DNA from: Desulfofustis glycolicus DSM 9705
Lineage (GTDB): Bacteria > Desulfobacterota > Desulfobulbia > Desulfobulbales > Desulfocapsaceae
Assembly: GCF_900130015.1 (NCBI RefSeq)
Contig: NZ_FQXS01000036.1
Span: 1 to 40,025 of the forward strand
DNA: 40,025 nt
Direction: 5' to 3'
The position numbers and the translations under genes were made by a program. How positions within the stretch are numbered: position 1 is the stretch's first letter; each line of letters opens with the position of its first letter. Below, one piece after another: positions 25,781 to 33,471 of this stretch. The notes beneath the pieces are model-generated. The model was not told the DNA's origin. It made no database searches and worked only from the letters and a program-made list of their open reading frames with translations.

Positions 25781-27061
25781 CGGTTTTTTTCCGTCGGCTG
25801 AATTAACCTGGTTAGCAATTTCCTTCAGCCGGTTCAGATTTCTGCGCAGCACCGTGTGGAGGTTCGAATAGATCTCCGCTTTGCCATGTTGTTTTTCATG
25901 TCTCGATAACACGCTTTCATAGAGTCTTTCAACTTCCAGGGCGGTTTTGGCGATAACTTCAAAGGCCTTTTCAGGCCTAAGTTTCATATCTTTACTGAAG
26001 TGGGTAAAAGAATTTTCATTAATCCGATCATGCCTGAACGTATTGCCTATGGCCATAGCAAGTTTTCGATCCAGGCTGGGATAGACCTGTGTGGAGACCA
26101 GATCATAGAATGGTGCGAGCTTTATTATATCCTCGTGGATAATAGAGAAATTTTTACCGTGAGCATCATTGTTGCCTATTAAATAATTGAAGGCCAGTAC
26201 AGCTGTCAGTGTCTGTTTTACCTCGGATATATCCGTCGACAAATACTCTTCGGCTAATTCCCGGCATTGCAGAAAACCGGGCCCGCCCTGCTCCTGATAT
26301 TTTCTATTAAACGGCAATCCCATTGCCTGACAGAAATCCTCCTGATGCACTCGTATTACTTTGTTGCTTAGGCGGAGCCGGTCAAAACGTTCGATAAGAA
26401 ACAGTTCATGACCGGCAAAAGTATACAGACCGGAGTGAGGAACAGGGAGGTTAATCTGCCGGGCCAGATCCATGCAGAATGCCTCATTTCTCTGGATATC
26501 ATGAAAATAGGGACTGGCGGGTTTTATTATATGAGTTGTCGGCGATGCCGGGTTTTCGGGAAGAAAAAAACTACCGTTCTCATAATACACCGGCAACTTA
26601 TCTTGCGCCCCGGCAATTGATAGACGGCCACTGGCCAGCTCAGGATATAATTTATGCTTTCCCGGCTCGGATTTGATAGCCTGGAGAGCCTCCCGCAGCT
26701 CGGCGTCTATGCATCTGTATTTGCTTCTATGATGAATGACATTTTCCATCTCCGGAATGATGGAGAGCGCGCCCGCGCAGTCTTCGCCAAAATTTTCGAG
26801 GAAAGCAAATGTGTCTTTCCTGTCAAACCGGCGATTGAAGGCCAAGATAGTTCGTGCCTCGCTTTCGGGAAAAAGGTTTTCAAAAAATGCGGTGCTCACC
26901 CCTGGAGGAAAGCGCTGTTCCCGGCATGGCAGTGACAGTGATATCTGCCGCCCGCTGCTTTCGAGCCATTCGGCAGCGTATTGGAAGGTGATTTTACCTT
27001 TTTGGTGTCTCGATATTGTACCGACAATCCGCTGATCCCAGTAAACCGTGAGATTGCTCAT
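25772..27061 (-). CDS. hipA: HipA-type serine/threonine kinase toxin
   Basis: The 429-aa protein has the HipA N-terminal domain and kinase fold: RLSIAGAQDKLPV (S148 corresponds to the autophosphorylated Ser of HipA), THIIKP with the ATP-binding Lys180, ERFDR, the catalytic loop NYLIGNNDAHGKNF (about 293-305) and the metal-binding D320 in PFYDLVST. HipA phosphorylates glutamyl-tRNA synthetase in E. coli and causes growth arrest; the target here is unknown. Its ATG overlaps the hipB stop (ATGA). Its last codons overlap a half attC-like site, so the native C-terminus may have been changed. All key residues are present. Confidence 0.92.
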   Translation of the reverse strand: MSNLTVYWDQRIVGTISRHQKGKITFQYAAEWLESSGRQISLSLPCREQRFPPGVSTAFFENLFPESEARTILAFNRRFDRKDTFAFLENFGEDCAGALSIIPEMENVIHHRSKYRCIDAELREALQAIKSEPGKHKLYPELASGRLSIAGAQDKLPVYYENGSFFLPENPASPTTHIIKPASPYFHDIQRNEAFCMDLARQINLPVPHSGLYTFAGHELFLIERFDRLRLSNKVIRVHQEDFCQAMGLPFNRKYQEQGGPGFLQCRELAEEYLSTDISEVKQTLTAVLAFNYLIGNNDAHGKNFSIIHEDIIKLAPFYDLVSTQVYPSLDRKLAMAIGNTFRHDRINENSFTHFSKDMKLRPEKAFEVIAKTALEVERLYESVLSRHEKQHGKAEIYSNLHTVLRRNLNRLKEIANQVNSADGKKPRL

Positions 27062-27300
27062 TTGTCGATATCTCCTTCGGTCAGGTAAACTCTGAGGCCT
27101 ACGGTCCGTATCAAATCAAGAACCTTGTCAAGTTGCACCGTCGATTTACCCTGCTCGACGTTGCTGACAAACTTCACGCTGGTGGCGGTATAGTCCGCAA
27201 GGTCCTTCTGGGTCCAGTTTTTCTTTTTGCGGGCATCCTTGATTGCAGGGCCGATGTATCTAGGCAGGCGGACATAATATGGATATTTTATTTCAGACAT
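27058..27300 (-). CDS. hipB: HipB-type antitoxin, XRE-family DNA-binding protein
   Basis: The 80-aa protein has an XRE helix-turn-helix: GPAIKDARKKKNWTQKDLAD, TSVKFVSNVEQGKSTVQLDKV, and a C-terminal strand LRVYLTEGD that forms the dimer in HipB. It neutralises HipA and represses the operon. GGAG is 11 nt before the ATG. Three TTRACCGNNCGGTTAA-like palindromes directly upstream are its probable operators. The 4-nt overlap with hipA couples their translation. Confidence 0.9.
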   Translation of the reverse strand: MSEIKYPYYVRLPRYIGPAIKDARKKKNWTQKDLADYTATSVKFVSNVEQGKSTVQLDKVLDLIRTVGLRVYLTEGDIDK

Positions 27301-27318
27301 GGCGCGAGGTCTCCTTTC

Positions 27319-27410
27319 TTAACCGTACAGTTAAATTCACGGGGAGTCAATCGATTTTGACCGATCGGTTAAGTTCTATGGGAACAGGCGTTGCTTGACC
27401 GAACGGTTAA
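27319..27410 (-). promoter_or_regulatory. Three phased operator palindromes upstream of hipBA
   Basis: TTAACCGTACAGTTAA (27319-27334), TTGACCGATCGGTTAA (27357-27372) and TTGACCGAACGGTTAA (27395-27410) are near-perfect 16-bp palindromes. Their starts are exactly 38 bp apart. On the minus strand TTGACT and TACGGT, 17 bp apart, may be the -35 and -10 hexamers, with the first palindrome covering the -10. This is the arrangement expected for cooperative autorepression by HipB. The half-site sequence differs from the E. coli HipB operator. Confidence 0.8.
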
Positions 27411-27637
27411 GATGGAACGCCGATCTCCTCTTGGAAACGGCTGGAGCCCAGGGCAAAATTCCCATTGGTAGCTTTCCGGATTTTGTCTATCTCTTCAGGT
27501 TCCAGCTCATGCCTGAACAACTCTCTGTAGGCCGAAGTTCGTTCGGTTTTGTCATGTCCAATATCGTTATAAAGCGGATGAGGTGTTACAAGTCCAGATG
27601 GCTCTCCCTGGCCGTTAACTCTATAACTTGACCACTT
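27407..27637 (-). pseudogene. REP-associated tyrosine transposase (RAYT/TnpA-REP) C-terminal remnant
   Basis: A 76-codon minus-strand stretch reads KWSSYRVNGQGEPSGLVTPH, then PLYNDIG, AYRELFRHELEPEEIDKIRK and ATNGNFALGSSRFQEEIG. This is the characteristic C-terminal region of Y1 transposases of the REP-associated group (WSSY, HPLY, YRxLF, GNxFALG, RFQ). The catalytic HUH and Tyr part is absent, a stop lies two codons upstream and the end is cut at the outermost hipBA operator. It may once have mobilised the REP-like elements of this genome. Confidence 0.8.
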
Positions 27638-27826
27638 GTATCTTCATGCCGTGGAAAGCCTCGCTCATTGTTGGAAAAAGAGTTTAGGGATCTGTCCTCC
27701 TGTGCGGCCGTGCGTCGCCTCACCTCTAACACCCTAATGGATGAATAGCTGAAGGGTTTGCACCCGTTTCAAGCGGTAGATGATCGGGAACAATCAGCGA
27801 CATTCATATTCATCAATAGTTGATGG
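27638..27826. other. Intergenic sequence without recognised genes
   Basis: Between the RAYT remnant and the promoter of the FAD-oxidase gene. No coding stretch, attC-like site or stable hairpin was recognised. Confidence 0.3.
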
Positions 27827-27913
27827 TTGATATAGCGTCAGGCGCTCTTATAGTCTTTAATATTCACGCAGACCTGCAAGACTCATTAGGAAAGACTCCA
27901 CGCAGACCTGCAA
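27827..27913 (+). promoter_or_regulatory. Promoter and direct repeats upstream of the FAD-oxidase gene
   Basis: TTGATA (27827-27832) and TATAGT (27849-27854), 16 bp apart, form a plausible sigma-70 promoter. Downstream of the expected start, CACGCAGACCTGCAA occurs twice (27865-27879 and 27899-27913), 34 bp apart, which suggests binding sites for a regulator. AGGAGG before the ATG at 27942 is the ribosome binding site. Confidence 0.5.
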
Positions 27914-27941
27914 AGCCATCCTATCAAATAGGAGGTGCATA

Positions 27942-29370
27942 ATGAATACCCTTGAACTGAAAAACCGACTAGGAGAACCAATCCACATAGACCAGGAAAC
28001 TATCGATGGATTCAGCAGGAAGCTCCGTGGTTCTCTCCTCTTGAAGGAACATCGTGACTATGAAATGGCGCGGAAGGTTTGGAACGGATCGATTGATAAA
28101 AAGCCAGCGATGATCGTTCGCTGTCAAGGTACTGCCGATGTTATGGCCTCAGTCGACTTCGTTCGCGACCACGGCCTGCTGTTCTCCGTTCGGGCCGGTG
28201 GTCATAATGTCTCAGGGGCGTCCGTAAATGACGGCGGTGTGGTTATTGATGTTTCACAGATGCGTAGTGTCCATGTTGACCCCCATGCACGAATTGCCCG
28301 GGTCGAAGCCGGCGCCAGGCTTGGCGATCTCGACCACGAGACGGTCGCGTTTGATCTGGCCGCTCCGGTTGGCTTGGTTTCGGAGACCGGAGTTGCCGGC
28401 TTGACCCTGCACGGAGGTACCGGGTGGCTGACGAGGAAGCACGGGCTTTCCATCGATAATCTACACGCCATAGAAATCGTCACTGCCGAAGGTAAGATGC
28501 TCAGGACCTCGGTGGATGAACATCCCAATTTGTTCTGGGCTTTGTGCGGCGGTGGAGGCAACTTCGGGGTAGTAACACAGTTCGAATTCAGGCTACACCC
28601 CCATCGGCCGGCAGGTTTCTATCTCCATGCCAATATATGCCATGGAAAATGCTCGGGAGGTTATGACTGCCTGCCAAAAGTACATGGCTGCTGCCCCTGA
28701 CGACCTGATGGTGCTTGGTGTTTACTGGAGCGGACCCCCAATCCCGGAGGTTCCGAAAAAACATCAGGGGGAGCCGGTGGTGATCCTGCTAGGGTGCTAT
28801 ACCGGGTTACCGGAACACGCCCAGGAGGTTATCTCCCCGTTGCGAACGATTGGCGAACCGATCGCTGATCTGAGTGCCGATATGGGTTGGAAGGACGTTC
28901 AGCGATTGCTCGACGAGGACTATCCTGACGGGAAGTACTACTATTGGAAATCCATCTATCTCGAACGACTGGATGATGAATGCATGTCTGTTCTCGAAGA
29001 ATACACGCGCAACCGACCATCGGCAGAATCCTCAATCGATGTCTGGTTTCTCGGTGGAGCTTCCGCTCGCGTAGCACAGGATGCAACCGCATTCTATAAT
29101 CGGCGGCATCCTTTCATGATTGGCATCGAGGCGAATTGGAGCGCCCAGACTGATTCGGAAGCCAATATCGCCTGGGCCCGTAACCTGCATACGGCGCTCA
29201 AACCCTTCTCATCGGGAGGCAATTACCTCAACTTCCCTGGCTATGTCGAGGATATCGAGGAAATGCTGCTTGGCGCCTATGGAGAAAACCTGCAGCGGTT
29301 ACAATCAATTAAGGCCGCATACGATCCAGATAATCTCTTCCCCGGGCTTTTGAACATTACCCCAAAATGA
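27942..29370 (+). pseudogene. FAD-binding (BBE-type) oxidoreductase, frameshifted
   Basis: The N-terminal frame (27942 to about 28,615) has the FAD domain of berberine-bridge-type oxidases: MIVRCQGTADVMASVDFVRD, VRAGGHNVSG with the His that normally binds FAD covalently, GLTLHGGTGWLTRKHGLS and LCGGGGNFGVVTQFEF. The C-terminal frame (about 28,620-29370) continues with the substrate and BBE regions, ending GGNYLNFPGY and AAYDPDNLFPG. A single-base shift near 28,610-28,630 separates them. The second conserved Cys of bicovalent members is replaced (LHGGTGW). Unless the shift is a sequencing error, the product is truncated after the FAD domain. Together the two parts would make about 476 aa, a normal length. 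Confidence 0.85.
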
Positions 29371-29398
29371 ACAAGACCGGGGTTATGTGAGAAAAAAA

Positions 29399-29479
29399 CG
29401 GTTCATCCGGATTGAGCGTACTTTTTTTGTGTTACCGGCAAATTACCCGGCGAAGGACGTCGCTTGAGTCGGATGAACC
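29399..29479. repeat. Imperfect inverted repeat downstream of the FAD-oxidase gene
   Basis: GGTTCATCCGGATTGAGCG at the left is matched by CGCTTGAGTCGGATGAACC at the right with mismatches in the middle of the arms, and a T-run lies in between. It could be a terminator or a short transposon end pair. Core triplets point the wrong way for an attC site. Confidence 0.4.
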
Positions 29480-29667
29480 CTTTTTCGATTGCCAGCTTGA
29501 CAATCTGTCTTCGAGAGAAATTTGAGGCAGGCGTCTTTCAGTTGTTGTGTGGCCAGTTTATTAATAGTTGTCGCTCTCGCTTCAGCAGGGAGAGCGAGCG
29601 CAGCGTGCAGCCCAATCGGCACCCTGAGCAGAATTTTTCCATAGTTAACCTGATTCGGCTCTTTTCC
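29443..29667 (-). pseudogene. HicB-like antitoxin C-terminal remnant
   Basis: The frame contains GKILLRVPIGLHAALALPAE and ARATTINKLATQQL, the ribbon-helix-helix end of HicB-type antitoxins (consensus GKxLLRxPxxLHxxLAxxAExxGxSLNxxxxxxL). The N-terminal HicB domain and a start codon are missing, since an upstream in-frame stop lies close by. Some 30 unrelated residues follow the motif. Confidence 0.55.
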
Positions 29668-29742
29668 TCAACAACTTGGCAGCCTCCGGAAAGAAGGGGA
29701 GATTCAAGCAACTGACGCTATCACGTATCCTAAATTTCCGGA

Positions 29743-29916
29743 TCATTGTAACGAGGCGGGAGGCCGTACCGCAAACTTCTGATACAGCAGGGACAACCGG
29801 CGATTCTCACGGATTGTATCGCCCTTGTAAGGACGTTCTTCACTATACGCCCAGGTGATCGGCCGGCTATTGGCATAGAGTTGGTAGGTTTGACTATAGT
29901 GCGTCCAGCTGCGCAT
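29743..29916 (-). other. Unrecognised short reading frame, possible gene remnant
   Basis: From the ATG it reads MRSWTHYSQTYQLYANSRPI, then TWAYSEERPYKG and LSLLYQKFAVRPP (57 aa); the frame stays open a few codons upstream. The amino-acid composition looks like real protein (Trp, Tyr, Arg) but I do not recognise the family. There is no ribosome binding site. It may be the C-terminal end of a lost gene. Confidence 0.3.
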
Positions 29917-30066
29917 GGTCTCGCGGACCGGAAAAACTCCGAGCTGCCGTGGTGATCACCACCGGTCCTCGCTTCGCTCTCCCCTCAACCACCACCGGCT
30001 TTTCCGGGGGCGAGTGGGGACGACCTTTTGCCTCGACTGAAATAGTTTTTTTATGTGGTTTTATGC
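29917..30066. other. GC-rich intergenic stretch with a palindrome
   Basis: GTGGTGATCACCAC (29949-29962) is a perfect palindrome, and related GGTGGT/ACCACC strings follow. The part at 30033-30064 is shared with the flank of the deleted GFA copy (25512-25542) and probably belongs to the 3' end of the GFA cassette. Confidence 0.4.
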
Positions 30067-30471
30067 TTAGGACGGCAAAGTCTCTATCATAGGTAATTTA
30101 TGAAGATCTTTATCCCAATTTGCTTTGCTGGAAATAAAAATGTGAGCCGTTGGAGTTATGGTGATATCACCATCAAGGCTTCCAGCAGGAACCACCAGAA
30201 GTTCCCCTTCAAATTGAATATGTGGAAGTGCGGATCCACAAATTGAGCAAAATGATTTTTTGTGTTGAGTTGAAGGCAAAGTAAAATTTGTGATTTTATT
30301 CTGTCCTGATAACCATTTCAATTTTGCAGAAGAAGAAAAAAGATTAGCACCATGAGCCGAGCCAGTATCTTTTCGGCACCGGCTACAATGACAAAGATAG
30401 AAATTATCAAAATCGCCTTCTATTTCGAAATTGACTTCACCACATAGGCATGATCCTGACGTAATACCCAT
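30067..30471 (-). CDS. GFA-family (Mss4-like, glutathione-dependent formaldehyde-activating type) protein
   Basis: The 134-aa protein has the GFA zinc ligands: GSCLCGEV near the N-terminus, CHCSRCRKDTGSAHG at about 30-45 and FCSICGSALP at about 85-95. GFA-fold proteins include a formaldehyde-glutathione adduct enzyme, but most small members have no known activity. I took the ATG at 30471, preceded by a G-run; the longer frame starts with TTG. Its 5' flank begins at an attC core (GTTATGT), the position expected for a cassette gene. A deleted copy lies at 25496-25714. Confidence 0.88.
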   Translation of the reverse strand: MGITSGSCLCGEVNFEIEGDFDNFYLCHCSRCRKDTGSAHGANLFSSSAKLKWLSGQNKITNFTLPSTQHKKSFCSICGSALPHIQFEGELLVVPAGSLDGDITITPTAHIFISSKANWDKDLHKLPMIETLPS

Positions 30472-30511
30472 GGATTTACCCCCCAAGATTATGATCGATT
30501 AACATTGGTAC

Positions 30512-30571
30512 ACATAACGCCCATGCACGCGCGTATGTTTTCGCACGTCGCGTGTATGGGCGTTGTTGGAC
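30512..30571 (-). other. attC-like integron recombination site, complete
   Basis: Minus strand: R'' core GTCCAAC (fits RYYYAAC), then AACGCCCATACACGCG, a 14-nt centre, CGCGTGCATGGGCGTT and the core GTTATGT. The 14-bp arms pair with one mismatch. It begins 4 nt after the stop of the VOC gene and is followed at once by the GFA cassette leader, exactly as between two cassettes. Length 60 bp. Confidence 0.75.
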
Positions 30572-30574
30572 GGC

Positions 30575-30949
30575 CTATGACCACGACTCCGAGTCCTTAC
30601 ACACCAGATGAATAATTGCCGCCGGACTCGTCACCCAGAATGCTTGAAAGTTTTGCGGCAACGGTTCGATTTCGTCACACCTCACCACTCCCGACGCTTC
30701 GAGATGCTGCGAGGCAGCAGCGATGTCGTCGGTCACTATTTCAAACCACGTTTCCGCTTGACTCATCCCCGGCACCTGATCTATCCAGAGATTGTTCGAT
30801 CCAAACTCAAAGCCTACAGAGGGTGGGTGTTTGGTTATTTCCTTGAGACTAAGTACATCACGATAGAAGCTGACGGTTGCCTCATATTGATGAGGCGGAA
30901 CCTTCATCGCTATATTGCGGCCGGCGGCAAATTTTACCCTTGTGGTCAT
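30575..30949 (-). CDS. VOC-superfamily (glyoxalase/bleomycin-resistance-like) cassette protein
   Basis: The 124-aa protein has one VOC module pair: MKVPPHQYEATVSFYRDVLS, VGFEFGSNNLWID, ETWFEIVTDDIAAASQHLEA and AIIHLVCKD at the end. The metal-ligand pattern is poor, so it could be a binding protein rather than an enzyme. GAGGAA stands before the ATG at 30949. Its stop is followed directly by a complete attC-like site, so it is the gene of one cassette. VOC proteins are frequent cargo of chromosomal integrons. Confidence 0.88.
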   Translation of the reverse strand: MTTRVKFAAGRNIAMKVPPHQYEATVSFYRDVLSLKEITKHPPSVGFEFGSNNLWIDQVPGMSQAETWFEIVTDDIAAASQHLEASGVVRCDEIEPLPQNFQAFWVTSPAAIIHLVCKDSESWS

Positions 30950-30975
30950 GTCAGTTCCTCTTTAAAAACCCAGCG

Positions 30976-31055
30976 GCCAGGATCAGGAGCGCGTATTGTG
31001 CGCCTGGCTGAATCCGTTTGATACCCTATCGTTGTCGGATACCCAAAATTTTGTC
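30976..31055 (-). other. Decayed attC-like site
   Basis: CCAGGATCAGGAGCGCGTAT followed by TGTGCGCCTGGCTGAATCCG and a degenerate tail aligns with 39849-39926 inside the long attC-like site at the right end. The terminal core and the opposite arm are missing, so it is probably inactive. It lies downstream of the flavin reductase gene on its strand. Confidence 0.6.
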
Positions 31056-31148
31056 TTCTTGGATTTTCTATCTATTGTTTGAAAGTTTACTTTATTTCTT
31101 CCTTTTAACGACTGTTGGCTAGGAAGATCCATGGTCACCTCAATACTG

Positions 31149-31805
31149 TTACGCATTGAATACCTTCCCAGAAGCCAGCTGTTCACCCAACTGTCGGGCA
31201 TTTTGACAGTCATTGCTGAAATGAGCGTCTCGGTAGGCTTTCTTTTCCTCTCCGGTGGCGTTGGCTTCGTACAGACTATAATCGGTATATTGCATGGTGT
31301 TATTAGCCAAGACCATCTTGCATGAACCAAATTCCCGCTCCAGAGTCTCTCTCGTACGGCCAAGGGTTACATCGTACCCCATGGCTTCAAACAGTTCGCT
31401 TGGGACATTCATGGTATAAATGAGACCCACGGGAATTCGCCGGGGAAAGTGACTGGTGGTGTAGTCCGCATAATTGAGATACGGGAAACACAGGCGCTCG
31501 ATAAAGGCGCGGGTTGCAGCGGATTCACAGCCATAATAAACGGGCGTAGCGATGAGTAAGCCATCGATCTCCGAAACTTTTTCCAGCACCGGTTTCAAAT
31601 CATCTATAACCGCACAAACGATTGGCCTCTCCTTGTCAAGACGTTTGCATGAAAAACAACTGATACAGCCGGAAAACTGCATTTTGTACAGGTTGAACAG
31701 TTCAACCTCTGCACCGTTTTCACGTGCACCGCTGATGGCGTATTCAAGCATCGTTGCTGTATTTCCGTTGAGACGTGGGCTACCGTTAAATGCCAAAATT
31801 TTCAT
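31149..31805 (-). CDS. Flavodoxin-fold NAD(P)H-dependent FMN reductase family protein
   Basis: The 218-aa protein starts MKILAFNGSPRLNGNTATML, the FMN phosphate-binding loop of the NADPH-dependent FMN reductase/flavodoxin group. CISCFSCKR (about 48-56) is the Cys-rich insert of the iron-sulfur flavoprotein-like subgroup, and TPVYYGCESAATRAFIERL binds the isoalloxazine. Probable role: flavin-dependent reduction of quinones or other small electrophiles. AAGGAAA precedes the ATG. The decayed attC-like site downstream suggests it entered as a cassette. Confidence 0.88.
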   Translation of the reverse strand: MKILAFNGSPRLNGNTATMLEYAISGARENGAEVELFNLYKMQFSGCISCFSCKRLDKERPIVCAVIDDLKPVLEKVSEIDGLLIATPVYYGCESAATRAFIERLCFPYLNYADYTTSHFPRRIPVGLIYTMNVPSELFEAMGYDVTLGRTRETLEREFGSCKMVLANNTMQYTDYSLYEANATGEEKKAYRDAHFSNDCQNARQLGEQLASGKVFNA

Positions 31806-31873
31806 ATGATTTTCCTTGTTCTGCTTCTATCGGAACTAGATAAATTTCGATTGTTTTGTTTTATTTTTTATAT

Positions 31874-31945
31874 GGTTAACGATCTAGCTGTGCTGTGCAA
31901 ACGGAGCGTAGCGCAGTTTGCATCCGAACAATGCGCCTTGTTAGG
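31874..31945 (-). other. attC-like site overlapping the GNAT stop codon
   Basis: Minus strand: R'' core GCCTAAC (31939-31945) contains the TAA stop of the GNAT gene, then AAGGCGCATTGTTCGGATGC, a stem made of GCAAACTGCGC and its partner, and the terminal core GTTAACC (31874-31880). Its centre matches the cut-off site at the right window end in 28 of 32 positions. Length 72 bp, typical of attC. Confidence 0.75.
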
Positions 31946-32593
31946 CATTTTTTAGCCTCAGCACCATCAGTTTACTACGAAGCTCGCTTTTGGGTCGTCC
32001 TTTAGCTAGTGCCGCCTCGACTTCTTCTATGACTTCGGGTGCTGCCTCGATTACGTTTATTACCTCGGGCGGACCATTACCTTGGACCCAACCTGGCAGA
32101 TCATCGTTAGTTTCAAATGTTTCATCCGCGAATCCGAGCTTCTGGTACGTTGTCCATGGAAGTCCTCCTGCCAACACAGAGAACGAAAAAAGATCATTAG
32201 GCGTTCCAGGGGCGATTACAGCTTCGTAGTCATGCTCCTTTGCCCAGCGAACGGATGCCTGTGCCATGGCAGTTCCAATGCCCCGGCCGAAATACCTTGA
32301 ATCTGAATCGTCAGACTGAGCAAAACTATCAATAGACCGACCAACGTGAAAACAGGCATGGCACCAAACCGGACCTGAAATGCCTAAGCAACCGTTAAGT
32401 ACACCGTTCAAATAGGAAGGACGGCTCCAGTCTGGCCACAGGTCGGTGGACCCATGAGGAAGGATCAAACGGTAGCAATGCAACTGGGCGATACATTTGT
32501 CACCGTCCCACGCGCAGAAACCGACAATCTCTTGTGTCTTAAATAGTGTCTCAATTCTGCTGCCGTCTGGTAAATGAGGTTGGTCGTCAATAG
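31941..32593 (-). pseudogene. GNAT-family acetyltransferase, 5' end removed by an IS3 element
   Basis: The remaining 217 residues include the acetyl-CoA binding region SRYFGRGIGTAMAQASVRWA (about two thirds in) and GLPWTTYQKLGFADE, both typical of GNAT enzymes; the Pro/Glu-rich end is unusual. The reading frame continues into the IS3 element, but those residues are IS sequence, so the native start is lost. The stop codon lies within an attC R'' core. The substrate cannot be predicted. Confidence 0.75.
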
Positions 32594-32607
32594 TGGACAC
32601 GAAAACC

Positions 32608-33471
32608 CTATGCAGCTTTTTGCATTTGATAAAACCGGCGCTCGTAAGCGGCCGGTGAAAGATAGCCGAGTTTCTTTTGCTTTCTCTGACGATTGTAAAA
32701 GATCTCAATGTACTCTTGAATATCTCGCTTCGCCTCTTGCCGGGTTTGGTAATGCCGGTGGAAGGTGAGCTCGGTTTTCAGGGTGCCCCAGAAGCTTTCA
32801 ATAGGGGCATTGTCATAACAATCGCCCCGGCGGCTCATGGAGGACTTCATCTTGAATTGGTGCAAAAGTTTACGGTATTCCCGTGAGCAGTACTGGGTGC
32901 CACGGTCCGAATGATGAATAAGGCCGGCAGCAGGTCGTTTGACCGCAACCGCTTTAAACAGCGACTCGCTGACCAGATTCCTGGTCATTCGGCCGCTCAT
33001 GGCGTAGCCGACGATTTCGCCGGTACAGATATCCTTGTGGCCGGCCAGATAAAGCCAACCCTCATCGGTGGGAATGCAGGTTATGTCCGTCAGCCACATC
33101 TGATTGGGAGCGAGCGCTGCAAAGTTCTGAGACACCAGGTTTTGGACCACCGGCAAACCGTGATTGGAATTGGTTGTAGCTTTGAATTTCCTTTTCTGGC
33201 GGCAGCGGATGCCCAGTTCACGGCGCAATCTCTTGATCCGACAAACCCCAACGTGCACCCCATGATCAGCCAAATCCGCTTGCAAACGCTCCGCGCTGTA
33301 GCTCTCCCTGGTGCGGCGATGAGCTGCCTTGATTTCTACCGCCAACCTGGCGTCCTCCCGTTGTCGGCGAGACGGTGGCCTGGTGCGCCAGGAATAGTAA
33401 CCACTCATGGAGACCGCCAAAGCCTGTACCAGCGCGGGCACGGGATAGGTGGGTCGCATAGCTTCTATCAT
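32608..33471 (-). CDS. IS3 transposase OrfB (DDE integrase domain)
   Basis: The 287-aa protein has an HTH_21 N-terminal region (YSAERLQADLADHGVHVG) and the rve catalytic core: first Asp in WLTDITCIP, second in HHSDRGTQYCS and Glu in NAPIESFWGTLK. The ATG overlaps the orfA stop (ATGA). The full transposase is probably made by a -1 frameshift at an A7G run in orfA. All three catalytic residues are present. Confidence 0.93.
   Translation of the reverse strand: MIEAMRPTYPVPALVQALAVSMSGYYSWRTRPPSRRQREDARLAVEIKAAHRRTRESYSAERLQADLADHGVHVGVCRIKRLRRELGIRCRQKRKFKATTNSNHGLPVVQNLVSQNFAALAPNQMWLTDITCIPTDEGWLYLAGHKDICTGEIVGYAMSGRMTRNLVSESLFKAVAVKRPAAGLIHHSDRGTQYCSREYRKLLHQFKMKSSMSRRGDCYDNAPIESFWGTLKTELTFHRHYQTRQEAKRDIQEYIEIFYNRQRKQKKLGYLSPAAYERRFYQMQKAA

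Noticed and set aside
29399-29479. Inverted repeat considered as an attC site
   Set aside because: Outer triplets are GTT...AAC in both readings, the reverse of attC (AAC...GTT), and it lacks the asymmetric inner bulges.
30968-31117. Small minus-strand frame starting MDLPSQQSLK
   Set aside because: Its second half is the decayed attC-like site, and no ribosome binding site or family match supports it.
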